Positions 45,156 to 54,722 of a stretch of DNA of 64,000 nucleotides are shown here, in pieces. The stretch is from the NCBI RefSeq assembly GCF_022843985.1, contig NZ_JALHMP010000006.1, positions 62,001 to 126,000 of the forward strand. Reading direction: 5' to 3'. This DNA is from Phreatobacter sp. Its GTDB lineage: Bacteria; Pseudomonadota; Alphaproteobacteria; Rhizobiales; Phreatobacteraceae. Positions within the stretch are counted from its first letter, which is position 1. Each line of letters opens with the position of its first letter. The position numbers and the translations under genes were made by a program. The notes under the pieces were generated by a model. That model was not told the DNA's origin and did no database searches. It saw only the letters and a list, made by a program, of their open reading frames with translations.

Positions 45156-46208
45156 TCAGGCCGCCATATGTTTGGCGACGGCAGCCCGCACGTCGTCGAC
45201 GATCTTTTGCCCGTCAAGGCCCCGCTCCCGGACGCCCCTGATCCAGGCCTCTTCGACCGGTCGGGTCGCGATGCGCCAGCGCGCCGCCTCGTCCTCGGCG
45301 AGGACGGTCACCGTGTTGCGCGGGCGTGCCCTGACCATCTCGCTCACCGCCCGGCCGCGTTCGTCCCACATTTCGCCGGCCATGACGGCGGCTACCATGC
45401 CGGAATGGTCGTCCATCACCCTCTTCAGGTCGGCCGGCAGGCCCTCATATTTCGCCTTGTTCATGGCGAGGATGAAGGTGGCGGTGTAGAGGGTCGGCGA
45501 GCCTGGGATCTCGGTATGATGGTTGACGAGCTCGTGCAGGCGCAGCGCCGGGACAACCTCCCAGGGCACCACTGCGCCGTTGATCACACCCTGGGCGAGC
45601 GCCTCGGGGACCTGAGGAATGGGCATGCCGATGGCGGTGGCGCCGAGCGCCCGGAGCGCCTCGCCGGCCTGGCGCGTCGGAAAGCGCAGCTTCAGGCCCT
45701 GCAGGTCGGCCTGGGTGCGGACCTGCTTGTTGGAATGGATCAGGCCGTGGTCATGCGCCCACAGGCAGAGCGGCTGGACCTCGGCATAGTCCTTGTAGAA
45801 ATGCGTCGGGCCGAGCTCCGCCATCACCCTGGAATTGGTGACGCCGCGCTTGCCGGCGATGAAGGGCAGTTCCATCGCCTCCGTCGCCGGAAAGCGGCCA
45901 GGGGTATTGCCCGGCAGGGTCCAGACGATATCGGCAACGCCGTCACGCGCCTGATCGAAGAGCTGGGGTGGCGCGCCGCCAAGCTGCATCGACGGAAAGA
46001 TGTCGATCTTGATGCGGTTGCCGGATGCTTCCTGCACCTTGCGTGACCAGGGCAACAGAAAGCGCTGGTGGGCATTTGAGACGGGCGGAAGAAAATGGTG
46101 CAGGCGCAGCGTGACCTGCGGGACCTGGCCCCAGGCGGTCCGCATAACCGCTGGTGTGGCGATGGCGGCACCGGCAAAAGCCAGCGCATGGCGGCGGGTG
46201 AGCGTCAT
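45156..46208 (-). CDS. dctP: TRAP transporter substrate-binding protein (DctP type), second system
   Basis: A 350-residue periplasmic receptor with an Arg-Arg signal peptide (MTLTRRHALAFAGAAIATPA), possibly Tat-dependent. Typical segments are VTLRLHHFLPPVSNAHQRFL, QLGGAPPQLFDQARDGVADI and QGLKLRFPTRQAGEALRALG with the conserved Arg. The ATG at 46208 is the first after which the signal peptide begins. uxaA lies 143 bp upstream, which suggests an acidic sugar substrate. Confidence 0.88.
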   Translation of the reverse strand: MTLTRRHALAFAGAAIATPAVMRTAWGQVPQVTLRLHHFLPPVSNAHQRFLLPWSRKVQEASGNRIKIDIFPSMQLGGAPPQLFDQARDGVADIVWTLPGNTPGRFPATEAMELPFIAGKRGVTNSRVMAELGPTHFYKDYAEVQPLCLWAHDHGLIHSNKQVRTQADLQGLKLRFPTRQAGEALRALGATAIGMPIPQVPEALAQGVINGAVVPWEVVPALRLHELVNHHTEIPGSPTLYTATFILAMNKAKYEGLPADLKRVMDDHSGMVAAVMAGEMWDERGRAVSEMVRARPRNTVTVLAEDEAARWRIATRPVEEAWIRGVRERGLDGQKIVDDVRAAVAKHMAA

Positions 46209-46332
46209 GACAGGATCCTCGTCAACGTTCCTCGGGAGGCCGTGCGGCCGGCGCCGTTCGGGGCGTCTTGGTCGATTGGGCGTGACGATAGCGACTGGCA
46301 GGCGCCAGCCGCAAGGCATTTGGTGGGAGAAA

Positions 46333-46346
46333 GGGCTGAACAGCCC
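46333..46346 (-). terminator. Weak intrinsic terminator or attenuator after uxaA
   Basis: GGGCTG (46333-46338) and CAGCCC (46341-46346) form a short stem just 5 bp past the uxaA stop; on the minus strand TTTCTCCC follows. It may reduce read-through from uxaA into dctP. Confidence 0.4.
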
Positions 46347-46351
46347 GATCG

Positions 46352-47872
46352 TCACATCGTCGCGCCGATCTGCCAGGGCACGAACTCGTTGTCGCCATAG
46401 CCGAGCAGTTCCGACTTGGTCTTCTTGCCCGAGGCCGTGCGGAGGATGAGCTCGAAGATCTCGCGCCCCTTGTCGTCGAGGGACACCCCGTCCAGCACGT
46501 CGCCGCAATTGATATCCATGTCGTCGATCATGCGGGCGTAGATGTCGGAATTGGTGGCGAGCTTAATGGAGGGCGTCGGCTTGCAGCCATAGGCAGAGCC
46601 GCGCCCGGTGGTGAAGCACAGGATGTTGGAGCCCCCCGCCACCTGTCCCGTCGCCGCGACCGGATCATAGCCAGGCGTGTCCATATAGACGAAGCCGTTG
46701 CGGTCGATCTTCTCGGCATAGTGGTAGACGCCGCGCAGCGTCGTCGACCCGCCCTTGGCCGCGGCGCCAAGCGACTTCTCCAGGATGGTGGTAAGACCGC
46801 CGGCCTTGTTGCCGGGCGATGGATTGTTGTCCATCGACCCCTCGTGCTTGGCCGTATAGCCCTCCCACCAGCGGATGATGTCAACCAGCTTCTCACCGAC
46901 GGCGCGGTTTTCGGCCCGGCGGGTCAAAAGGTGCTCGGCGCCATAGATCTCCGGCGTTTCCGACAGGCAGGCGGTGCCACCGTTTCGCACCAGGAGGTCC
47001 ACCGCCTTGCCCAGTGCGGGATTGGCGGTGATTCCGGAATAGCCGTCGGACCCGCCGCATTGCAGCGCCAGGCACAGTTCGGAGGCCGGCAGCGTCTCGC
47101 GCTTCGCCTGGTTGACGATCGGCAGCATCTCCCGGATCCGCGCCAGGCCGGCCTCGATCGACTTCTTCGTTCCGCCGGTTTCCTGGATCGTCATCGACTG
47201 GAAATGCGCCCCCGGATGGATGCCGTAGCGCTTCATCAGGCCCGGGATCTGGAACACCTCGCAGCCGAGGCCGACGATCAGCACGGCGGAGACGTTGGGA
47301 TTGGTGGCATAGCCCCAGATGGTGCGCTCGAGGATGTCGAAGCCGGGCCCCTCGCCGGCGAGGCCGCACCCGGTTCCGTGAACGAGCGGGATCACGCCGT
47401 CAACATTGGGATAATCGTCCAGCATCCCCGACCGGTTGACCGCTTCGGCCATGAAACGAGCGACAGAGGCCGAGCAGTTCACCGAGGTGAGAATGGCGAT
47501 GTAGTTGCGCGTGCCGGCGCGACCGCCCGGCCGCCGGAACCCCTCGAAAGTGGCGCGCTGCTCGACGGGCAGCACGTCCTCGGGCTGGGCGTCTCGGGCG
47601 AAGGCATAGTCGCGTTCGAAGGCGGCGAAGGCGCAATTGTGGGTATGGACCCAGTCGCCGGGTGCAATGGGCTGCGAGGCAAAGCCGATGATCTGGCCGT
47701 ACTTGACGATGGGCTGGCCCTCGGCAAGCGGCCTCGTCGCCATCTTGTGGCCCTTCATGACCCGCGCTGCGGCCATCACACCGTCGACGCGCTTGCCGGC
47801 ATCGATCGTGTCGACGGCAACGACGACATTGTCCGCGGCGGCGAGGCGGATGAAACGGGGTTGGATGGTCAT
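46352..47872 (-). CDS. UxaA family (altronate dehydratase-like) hydrolyase
   Basis: A 506-residue member of the UxaA/GarD family of sugar-acid dehydratases. An N-terminal SAF domain (residues 1-90, with WVHTHNCAF) is followed by the large domain: GTRNYIAILTSVNCSASVAR, HGTGCGLAG, LALQCGGSDGYSGI and FTTGRGSAYGCKPTPSIKLA. UxaA removes water from D-altronate to give 2-keto-3-deoxygluconate; galactarate and other substrates occur. The ATG at 47872 follows GGGAGAG. Together with dctPQM it suggests uptake and dehydration of a sugar acid. Confidence 0.88.
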   Translation of the reverse strand: MTIQPRFIRLAAADNVVVAVDTIDAGKRVDGVMAAARVMKGHKMATRPLAEGQPIVKYGQIIGFASQPIAPGDWVHTHNCAFAAFERDYAFARDAQPEDVLPVEQRATFEGFRRPGGRAGTRNYIAILTSVNCSASVARFMAEAVNRSGMLDDYPNVDGVIPLVHGTGCGLAGEGPGFDILERTIWGYATNPNVSAVLIVGLGCEVFQIPGLMKRYGIHPGAHFQSMTIQETGGTKKSIEAGLARIREMLPIVNQAKRETLPASELCLALQCGGSDGYSGITANPALGKAVDLLVRNGGTACLSETPEIYGAEHLLTRRAENRAVGEKLVDIIRWWEGYTAKHEGSMDNNPSPGNKAGGLTTILEKSLGAAAKGGSTTLRGVYHYAEKIDRNGFVYMDTPGYDPVAATGQVAGGSNILCFTTGRGSAYGCKPTPSIKLATNSDIYARMIDDMDINCGDVLDGVSLDDKGREIFELILRTASGKKTKSELLGYGDNEFVPWQIGATM

Positions 47873-47926
47873 GGGGCTCTCCCGGCGCAGCGGCCACTCG
47901 GCCGTCATTGCCAGGGATCATGGCCT

Positions 47927-47940
47927 TTGAACCGTTTTAA
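47927..47940. promoter_or_regulatory. LacI-type operator candidate upstream of uxaA
   Basis: TTGAACCGTTTTAA is a 14-bp imperfect palindrome with a central CG, the layout of LacI/GalR-family sites. It lies 54 bp upstream of the uxaA ATG. No LacI-family gene is in the window. Confidence 0.45.
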
Positions 47941-47971
47941 GGAAAGAGGTCGACCGCAGGTCCGGCCTGTC

Positions 47972-48592
<621 letters not shown>

Positions 48593-48657
48593 GGTCCAAT
48601 CCTTTGTGCAGGCACGTTGTGGTCCGGCAAGCGTCACCACCTTGTCGGACTCGTGCC

Positions 48658-49353
48658 TCAACTCCTGAAGAGACGGGTATACTGGGTTTCGTGCCGCATG
48701 GAGGCGATATCCGACCGCAGCGCATGGCCGCCGATATCGTCGAGCGCCAGGCGCGACGCAGCCGTGGTGGTCGCGGCGACCACTGGCTCCAGGGCGGCCA
48801 GCGCCCTTTGACCGTCGGTCTGCCCGAGGGGAACAAGGCGCACCGCGGCAGAGATGAGGTTCGCCGCCACAGCGTGCAGCAAGGCATGGACGGCCGTCTC
48901 TTCGCCAATCCCGTGCGCCGCCGTCGCGGCTCCCACCGCCACCGGATAGGCAATAGCCTCCGGCCAGGAGGCACGGACGAGGGCAAGCGGAGCCGCAGGC
49001 CAGGCCGCTTCGGTGGCGGCCATGAAGGCATTGCCCTGGGCGGAGGTCTCAAGCCGCCGCTCGCGGGTCGGCTGAAAGGCGAGCGCCAGTTCGGCCACGG
49101 CCGCGAGGGCTGTGCCGTCGCCGGCGGTCACGGCGCGATGGGCATGGGCGCAGAACGTCGCGTCCGCCAGCCCTGAGCCCTCCGCGAGGACGATGCCGAG
49201 CCAGTCCACCAGGGTCTTCAGATCGGTGATGTCGCCGGTTTCGACCGCCCATTCGATGCCATGCGAATAGCTGAAGGCACCGACCGGATAGGCCGGCGAC
49301 ATCCAGGCGAGCAGGCGATAGAGGGCCGCGGGGGCGGCGGGAGACTCACCCAT
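48658..49353 (-). CDS. ureF: Urease accessory protein UreF
   Basis: A 231-residue helical accessory protein that gates GTP hydrolysis by UreG. The start [20 protein letters not shown] and [20 protein letters not shown] match the family. The ATG at 49353 overlaps the ureE stop by 8 bp and gives normal length; the frame stays open to 49587 across the His-rich ureE tail, where it encodes nothing UreF-like. Confidence 0.93.
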   Translation of the reverse strand: MGESPAAPAALYRLLAWMSPAYPVGAFSYSHGIEWAVETGDITDLKTLVDWLGIVLAEGSGLADATFCAHAHRAVTAGDGTALAAVAELALAFQPTRERRLETSAQGNAFMAATEAAWPAAPLALVRASWPEAIAYPVAVGAATAAHGIGEETAVHALLHAVAANLISAAVRLVPLGQTDGQRALAALEPVVAATTTAASRLALDDIGGHALRSDIASMRHETQYTRLFRS

Positions 49354-50035
49354 GTTTGTGGTCTTGGCCATGGGCATGCCCATGGTGGTCATGGGCGTGG
49401 TCGTGCCCGCAGCCGCAGGACTCGTCGTGCACATGGCCGGCGGTCTTGACGGCGAGCACATCCCGCGGCTTCGGGTCATGCGCATGGGCGTGCGTATGCG
49501 AATGCCCGTGGTGATGGCCGTGTCCGTGATCGTGGGAATGGCCGTGATCGTGCTTATGCGAATGACCGTGTGAGTGCCCGTGGTCATGTCCTGTCACCGT
49601 GCCATGGCCATAGGCGCCGCCTTCGGGATCGAAGGGCGCCTCGATCGGCACGACCTTCGCTCCGAGGCCGCGGACCATGTCCTCGATCACATGGTCGCGG
49701 CGGATCCTCAGCCGCGTGCCCATGATCTGGGTTGGCAGATGGCGGTTGCCGAGGTGCCAGGCAACACGAACCATGTGGTTCGGATTGGTCGTGCGGATCT
49801 CGACCAGCGGCTCGGCGGCGGCCACAACGAGGACGACACGGCCGTCCTCGAGCTGCAATCCGCAATCGGAGACGAGCGGCACCGCCTCGGCGAGGTCGAG
49901 CAGAAAAGCCGTGCCTTCGACGCCCTCCAGCACGAGCCGCCGCCGGTGGCGGTCGTCATAGTCGAGCACGACACGGTCGATGACGGCAGCCTCGGCGAAG
50001 GAACGGGGCGTGAGGACCTGGGTAGCGCGGATCAT
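49346..50035 (-). CDS. ureE: Urease accessory protein UreE with long His-rich tail
   Basis: A 229-residue nickel chaperone. The conserved core (1-140) has the WHLGNRHLP motif at 93-101 with His94 and His99. From residue 143 to the end there are 32 histidines in two blocks (143-187 and 201-229), separated by a spacer; [11 protein letters not shown] adds a Cys-X-Cys. Such tails store or bind nickel. The ATG at 50035 agrees with the family N-terminus. It follows ureC by 106 bp. Confidence 0.93.
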   Translation of the reverse strand: MIRATQVLTPRSFAEAAVIDRVVLDYDDRHRRRLVLEGVEGTAFLLDLAEAVPLVSDCGLQLEDGRVVLVVAAAEPLVEIRTTNPNHMVRVAWHLGNRHLPTQIMGTRLRIRRDHVIEDMVRGLGAKVVPIEAPFDPEGGAYGHGTVTGHDHGHSHGHSHKHDHGHSHDHGHGHHHGHSHTHAHAHDPKPRDVLAVKTAGHVHDESCGCGHDHAHDHHGHAHGQDHKHG

Positions 50036-50141
50036 GGTGTGTCTCTTGTCCTGGACGCCTTGCAGAACCGGAAAGCGTCCTGCGAGGCGACAGCCGAGCC
50101 TCGATGGAGGCAATAGCCGAAATAGGGCCCGCTGGCGAACG

Positions 50142-51857
50142 TCAGAACAGGAAATAGCGCTGCGCCATCGGCAGCTCCTTCGCCGGTTCACACGTCAGCA
50201 GCTCCCCGTCCGCGCGCACCTCGTAGGTCTCGGGATGAACCTCGATATGCGGCGTCGCGCCGTTATGGATGAGGCTCTTCTTGGAAATGCCGCCGCGCAC
50301 ATTCTCCACCGGCAGCACGATCCGCTCGAGGCCGAGCTTCTCGTGCACGCCGCGCTCATAGGCCGCCTTGGAGACGAAGGTGACCGAAGAGGCCGTCATC
50401 GCCTTGCCGAAGGCACCGAACATCGGTCGGTAGTGCATCGGCTGCGGCGTCGGGATGGAGGCGTTGGGGTCGCCCATCGGCGCGGCGGCGATGGTGCCGC
50501 ACTTGATGACCAGGGCCGGCTTCACGCCGAAGAACTTCGGCTCCCACAGGCAGAGATCGGCGAGCTTGCCGACCTCCACCGAGCCGATATGCTTCGACAA
50601 CCCGTGGGCAATGGCGGGATTGATCGTCACCTTGGCGATATAGCGCTTCACCCGGAAATTGTCGGCGCCAGTGCCGACATCCTCGGGGAGGCTGCCGCGC
50701 TGGACCTTCATCTTGTGGGCCGTCTGGAAGGTGCGGATGATCACCTCGCCGATGCGCCCCATGGCCTGGCTGTCGGACGCCATGATGGACAGCGCGCCCA
50801 TGTCGTGGAGGATGTCCTCCGCGGCGATGGTCTCCTTGCGGATGCGGCTCTCGGCGAAGGCGACGTCCTCGGGAATCGAGGGCGACAGGTGGTGGCAGAC
50901 CATGAGCATGTCGAGATGTTCTTCGATCGTGTTCACGGTGTAGGGCATGGTCGGATTGGTCGAGGACGGCAGCACGTTTTCCACCATGGCGACCTTGATG
51001 ATATCGGGCGCATGACCGCCGCCCGCGCCTTCCGTATGGAAGGCGTGGATGGTGCGGCCCTTCAGCGCCGCGATCGTGTCGTCGACGAAACCGCTCTCGT
51101 TCAGCGTGTCCGTGTGGATCATCACCTGGATGTCGTGGTCGTCGGCAACCGATAGGCAATTGTCGATCGCAGCGGGCGTCGTGCCCCAGTCCTCGTGCAG
51201 CTTCAGCGCGCAGGCCCCCGCCTCGATCTGCTCGACCAGGGCATCGGGAAGCGCCGCATTGCCCTTGCCCGCAAAGGCGAGGTTCATCGGAAAGGCTTCC
51301 GCCGCCTGCAGCATGCGGGTGATGTGCCAGGGTCCCGGAGTGCAGGTCGTCGCGGTCGTGCCGGAGGCCGGTCCCGTGCCGCCGCCAAGCATGGTGGTGA
51401 GCCCGCTCATCAGCGCGTCGTCGATCTGCTGCGGGCAGATGAAGTGGATATGGCTGTCGATGCCGCCGGCGGTGAGGATCTTGCCCTCGCCGCCGATCGC
51501 CTCGGTGCCGGGGCCGATGATGATGTTCACGTCAGGTTGCACGTCGGGATTGCCCGCCTTGCCGATGGCGGCGATGCGGCCCTCCTTCAGGCCGACATCG
51601 GCCTTCACGATGCCCCAGTGGTCGATGATCAGGACATTGGTGATGACCGTGTCGACCGCCCCTGCCCGGTTGGTCACCTGGCTCTGGCCCATCCCATCGC
51701 GGATCACCTTGCCGCCGCCGAACTTCACCTCCTCGCCATAGGTGGTGAAATCCTTCTCGACCGCGACGAAGAGCTCGGTGTCGGCGAGCCGCACCTTGTC
51801 GCCCACGGTCGGCCCGAACATGTCGGCATAGGCGCCGCGCGTCATCCTGTAGGGCAT
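50142..51857 (-). CDS. ureC: Urease subunit alpha
   Basis: A 571-residue catalytic subunit that hydrolyses urea to ammonia and carbamate. The nickel ligands are present: His136 and His138 (DSHIHF), the carbamylated Lys219 ([12 protein letters not shown]), His248, His274 and Asp362, with the mobile flap CHHL (321-324). The ATG at 51857 follows GAGGAG at 6 nt; a second in-frame ATG is four codons in. It lies 21 bp after ureB. Confidence 0.98.
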   Translation of the reverse strand: MPYRMTRGAYADMFGPTVGDKVRLADTELFVAVEKDFTTYGEEVKFGGGKVIRDGMGQSQVTNRAGAVDTVITNVLIIDHWGIVKADVGLKEGRIAAIGKAGNPDVQPDVNIIIGPGTEAIGGEGKILTAGGIDSHIHFICPQQIDDALMSGLTTMLGGGTGPASGTTATTCTPGPWHITRMLQAAEAFPMNLAFAGKGNAALPDALVEQIEAGACALKLHEDWGTTPAAIDNCLSVADDHDIQVMIHTDTLNESGFVDDTIAALKGRTIHAFHTEGAGGGHAPDIIKVAMVENVLPSSTNPTMPYTVNTIEEHLDMLMVCHHLSPSIPEDVAFAESRIRKETIAAEDILHDMGALSIMASDSQAMGRIGEVIIRTFQTAHKMKVQRGSLPEDVGTGADNFRVKRYIAKVTINPAIAHGLSKHIGSVEVGKLADLCLWEPKFFGVKPALVIKCGTIAAAPMGDPNASIPTPQPMHYRPMFGAFGKAMTASSVTFVSKAAYERGVHEKLGLERIVLPVENVRGGISKKSLIHNGATPHIEVHPETYEVRADGELLTCEPAKELPMAQRYFLF

Positions 51858-51878
51858 GGAATTCTCCTCGGATTGCGC

Positions 51879-52184
51879 TCAGAGCTTGCCCATGACCGTC
51901 TGGCGGAAGCCATAGACGGTTCGGGATCCGCGATAGGGTACAAGCGTCACCTCACGCGTCTGGCCGGGCTCGAAGCGAACGGCCGTTCCGGGCGGGATGT
52001 CGAGCCGCATGCCCCGCGCCTGTTCGCGGTCAAAGGCAAGGCCGGGATTGGTCTCGTAGAAATGGTAGTGCGAGCCGACCTGGACCGGGCGGTCACCCGT
52101 ATTGGACACGGTCAGCACGATGCTGTTCAGACCCTGGTTGAGCTCGATCGTGCCTTCGGCCGGAATGATCTCGCCGGGTTTCAT
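51879..52184 (-). CDS. ureB: Urease subunit beta
   Basis: A 101-residue structural subunit. [20 protein letters not shown] and [20 protein letters not shown] are diagnostic. The start overlaps the DUF1272 gene stop by 4 bp (ATGA). Separate beta and gamma genes, as here, are usual in Proteobacteria. Confidence 0.97.
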   Translation of the reverse strand: MKPGEIIPAEGTIELNQGLNSIVLTVSNTGDRPVQVGSHYHFYETNPGLAFDREQARGMRLDIPPGTAVRFEPGQTREVTLVPYRGSRTVYGFRQTVMGKL

Positions 52185-52432
52185 CGTGCAACTCCCTGAC
52201 AGCCCTCAGCCTTCAAGACCCGCTTCGTCGAGGCGGGAAAGCGTGCCAGCTTGGCCGTCGGCCGGATCGGTCGACGGACGAGATCGCCGCCGCAATTCGG
52301 GCAGACACCCTTGAGGAGATCCCCGGCACATTCGGCGCAGAACGTACATTCGAACGTGCAGATCAACGCGTCCGGGGCATCGGGAGCAAGGTCCCGGTCG
52401 CAGCATTCGCAGTTCGGGCGCAGTTCCAGCAT
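52181..52432 (-). CDS. DUF1272 domain zinc-ribbon-like small protein
   Basis: An 83-residue protein beginning [20 protein letters not shown] with [13 protein letters not shown] and [15 protein letters not shown]. Ten cysteines in the first 48 residues form CxCC, C-x3-C-x2-C-x2-C and CxxC clusters, so it should bind zinc or a related metal. The family has no known role. It overlaps ureB by 4 bp and follows hupE by 23 bp, which makes it part of the urease operon. Confidence 0.82.
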   Translation of the reverse strand: MLELRPNCECCDRDLAPDAPDALICTFECTFCAECAGDLLKGVCPNCGGDLVRRPIRPTAKLARFPASTKRVLKAEGCQGVAR

Positions 52433-52455
52433 GCGACGCTCCCTGTGACGTTGGA

Positions 52456-53043
52456 TCAGAAGAAGCGGGCGGCGAGAACCACGCCCGCCACCGCCGTCAA
52501 ACCGCCGGCCGCGCGCGCTGCCAGCGGCATGCTGAACCGGGCGGCGAGAACCGTGACGGCGATGCCGCAGGCATGCAGCAGCACCGTCGCCATGGCGAAG
52601 CCACTCGCATAGGCGAGACCCGATGCATCCGCGGGGACCTCTGTGCCATGGGCGTGGCCGTGCAACAGGCCCGCAAGCGCCGCAAGTGCACAGCCCACCG
52701 CGAGGTTGGGGCTGAGAGCGAGCGCCGCCGCAAGGCCGATGACCACCACTGATGCGACGATCCCCTGTTCGACCAGGGGCATGGGGATGCCAGCCATGCC
52801 GAGGACACCGCCGAGGACCATCGCGGCGACGAAGCTCGCCGGCCAGAGCCACAGGGCCCGCCCCCCGGCGAGGCCCGCCCACAGACCGACCGCCACCATA
52901 GCGAGGAGATGATCCATGCCGCCGAGCGGATGGGCGAAACCTGAGGTGAAGGCATGGCCGTGCCCTGCCCCTGTATGGGCCTCGGCGGCGGAGGCCATGG
53001 CGACAAGCGCGGCAGCGGGAAGGACGAGGCGGAGGGAGCGCAT
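52456..53043 (-). CDS. ureJ: HupE/UreJ family putative nickel permease
   Basis: A 195-residue membrane protein with a signal-like N-terminus and about six helices. The HupE/UreJ hallmark HPLGGMDHLLAMVAVGLWAG is present, along with GLLHGHAHGTEVPADASG, both with possible nickel-binding histidines. It is placed between ureA and ureB and probably imports nickel for urease. Confidence 0.88.
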   Translation of the reverse strand: MRSLRLVLPAAALVAMASAAEAHTGAGHGHAFTSGFAHPLGGMDHLLAMVAVGLWAGLAGGRALWLWPASFVAAMVLGGVLGMAGIPMPLVEQGIVASVVVIGLAAALALSPNLAVGCALAALAGLLHGHAHGTEVPADASGLAYASGFAMATVLLHACGIAVTVLAARFSMPLAARAAGGLTAVAGVVLAARFF

Positions 53044-53063
53044 GGTATCGGGCCTGTACTGGG

Positions 53064-53366
53064 TCAGCGGATGGGGTCGTGGACGGTGACCAACTTGGTG
53101 CCGTCCGGAAAGGTCGCTTCGACCTGGATGTCATGGATCATCTCGGCGATGCCATCCATGACCTGATCACGCGAGATGACATGGGCTCCCGCTTCCATCA
53201 GGTCGGCGACGGCGCGCCCGTCGCGGGCCCCTTCGACGACATAGTCGGTAATCAGGGCAATGGCTTCCGGATAGTTCAGCTTCACGCCGCGTTCCAGACG
53301 CCGTCGCGCGACCATGGCGGCCATGGAGACCAGGAGCTTGTCCTTTTCACGCGGCGAGAGATTCAT
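53064..53366 (-). CDS. ureA: Urease subunit gamma
   Basis: A 100-residue structural subunit. [40 protein letters not shown] and the C-terminal [18 protein letters not shown] are diagnostic. It starts 9 bp after ureD. Confidence 0.97.
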   Translation of the reverse strand: MNLSPREKDKLLVSMAAMVARRRLERGVKLNYPEAIALITDYVVEGARDGRAVADLMEAGAHVISRDQVMDGIAEMIHDIQVEATFPDGTKLVTVHDPIR

Positions 53367-53375
53367 CGGCCTTCC

Positions 53376-54248
53376 TCAGCAGGACCACACGCGCGGGACC
53401 GGCCCGCGCAGCAGCACCAGAATGTTCACCAGAGCGGTGCGGAGCGCAAATGGATCTGCCGCCAGCAGGCGCAGCGACAGGAGACCGTCAAAGGCGCTAA
53501 CACCAGCCTCGACACCCTGCACATGAACCTGCTCCAGCAGAAGCCGCACCGCCTCGACCCGTTGCTCGGCATCCGGCGCGACGAGGATGAGGCTCGCGGC
53601 CGCCACCGCCCCTGCCCCGCAGGCCCTGCCCGTCAGGGCCTGCGCAACGCCGCCTTCGAACCTGAGGCCCTCCGCATAGACGAGCCGGCCGCCGCGCCTG
53701 ATGCGCCAGCGATCGAAGAGATAGGCTTTTTCAACGCGTTCACCGCGGGCCAGCCGCCCGAAAACGACGCTTTCGAGCGCCAGAACGGTCGCGCCTGCAT
53801 CCATGTCAACGGTCAGACTTCGCTCCAGGGCCGAGCCGTCGAAAAGGATGGCCTCCTGCGGCAACCAGGCGAGGTCGGCGCCCGCGGCGACTGTGATCGT
53901 GGTGTTAAAGCGACCGATGCCGCCGGAGGAGCGGTAGACCTTCTCGGCGGCCTGCGACGTGACCACGGCGCGTGTGGCGGGGCCGGCCGCAATATCGAGC
54001 ACGAAACGATCGCCACCGGTAATGCCGCCCGCAGTGTTGATCACCACCGCCTCGAGCGCCCCGCCAGGTTCGACCCGTGGCATCCGGATACGCAGGCCGG
54101 CCTCCTGGTAGCATTCGCGGATCGCCGTGCGCCCATCACGCACGCCAAGTGCGAGACGGCCGGCACCATAGGTCCGCTGCATTCGCGCACCGGCGGAACG
54201 CCAGGCGAATTGTCCTGAAGTCGACGTATCGGCGACATTCGCCAGCAT
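53376..54248 (-). CDS. ureD: Urease accessory protein UreD
   Basis: A 290-residue scaffold that carries nickel to the apoenzyme with UreF and UreG. VVINTAGGITGGDRFVLDIA and TSQAAEKVYRS are the conserved parts, and GADLAWLPQEAILFDGS follows. The ATG at 54248 follows GAGGACC; the open frame to 54362 has no family similarity. It opens the operon ureD-ureA-hupE-DUF1272-ureB-ureC-ureE-ureF-ureG. Confidence 0.92.
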   Translation of the reverse strand: MLANVADTSTSGQFAWRSAGARMQRTYGAGRLALGVRDGRTAIRECYQEAGLRIRMPRVEPGGALEAVVINTAGGITGGDRFVLDIAAGPATRAVVTSQAAEKVYRSSGGIGRFNTTITVAAGADLAWLPQEAILFDGSALERSLTVDMDAGATVLALESVVFGRLARGERVEKAYLFDRWRIRRGGRLVYAEGLRFEGGVAQALTGRACGAGAVAAASLILVAPDAEQRVEAVRLLLEQVHVQGVEAGVSAFDGLLSLRLLAADPFALRTALVNILVLLRGPVPRVWSC

Positions 54249-54429
54249 CTGCAAATGGTCCTCGCGAAGCGCGATTTTGGTCACCGCTCCCTGGCGTCGC
54301 AAGCACAGAAATTGTGCAGAACCGGACAAGGCACGGCCAAAAGGAAGGCCTGCAAGAATCAAGCGGCACCCGCATGATCGCGCCGGGAACCTGCCGCCGG
54401 TTACCGCGTATTAACCTTCGCCGGGAACA

Positions 54430-54525
54430 ATGAACAAGTACCGTGCATCGAATCGCGTGTGGACTGGTTTCCTGACGAAAAGCGTCGCTGCTTTTCGGGT
54501 GGGAGAGACCTGGAGACGACCTTGA
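54430..54525 (+). CDS. Possible 31-residue leader ORF
   Basis: ATG at 54430 opens MNKYRASNRVWTGFLTKSVA and ends at a TGA whose last A is the A of the next gene's ATG (TGATG, 54523-54527). The overlap suggests coupling. No strong ribosome site is upstream, so the ORF may be fortuitous. Confidence 0.25.
   Translation: MNKYRASNRVWTGFLTKSVAAFRVGETWRRP
54477..54496 (+). repeat. Hairpin upstream of a small gene
   Basis: GAAAAGC (54477-54483) and GCTTTTC (54490-54496), 7-bp arms with a GTCGCT loop, 28 bp before the ATG at 54525. It could influence translation of that gene; no T-tract, so not a terminator. Confidence 0.45.
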
Positions 54526-54713
54526 TGCAGAATCTTCCGCCCCTAGCCGCAGAACCCGGCCGCCGCGCCGACGACATCGATCCGATGATCGCCAGTCTCG
54601 GACGCCGCGGGGACCTGTCGGATGCGGAGGCTTTCGCGATCCTGCGCAAACGTTTTCCCGAAACTGCCCTTTGCGAGCGGGTCGCCGCGATCGCCAACTG
54701 GCGTCGCGGCTGA
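54525..54713 (+). CDS. Small hypothetical protein
   Basis: A 62-residue protein (MQNLPPLAAEPGRRADDIDP, then IASLGRRGDLSDAEAFAILR) that I do not recognise; the second half looks like two helices with regular charge. The ATG at 54525 follows GGAGA at 8-9 nt. The open frame extends upstream to 54459, but the coupling with a leader ORF and the ribosome site favour this start. It is convergent with pssA, 9 bp apart. Confidence 0.5.
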   Translation: MQNLPPLAAEPGRRADDIDPMIASLGRRGDLSDAEAFAILRKRFPETALCERVAAIANWRRG

Positions 54714-54722
54714 AGATCCCCC

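Noticed and set aside
46221-46237. Third copy of the GTCAAC operator upstream of the second dctP
   Set aside because: GTCAACGTTCCTCGGGA has only the left half-site; the right side does not match TYGAC.
49346-49610. Short repeated units suggesting a CRISPR or tandem repeat
   Set aside because: The repeats are His codons of the UreE tail in frame; there are no uniform repeats and spacers.
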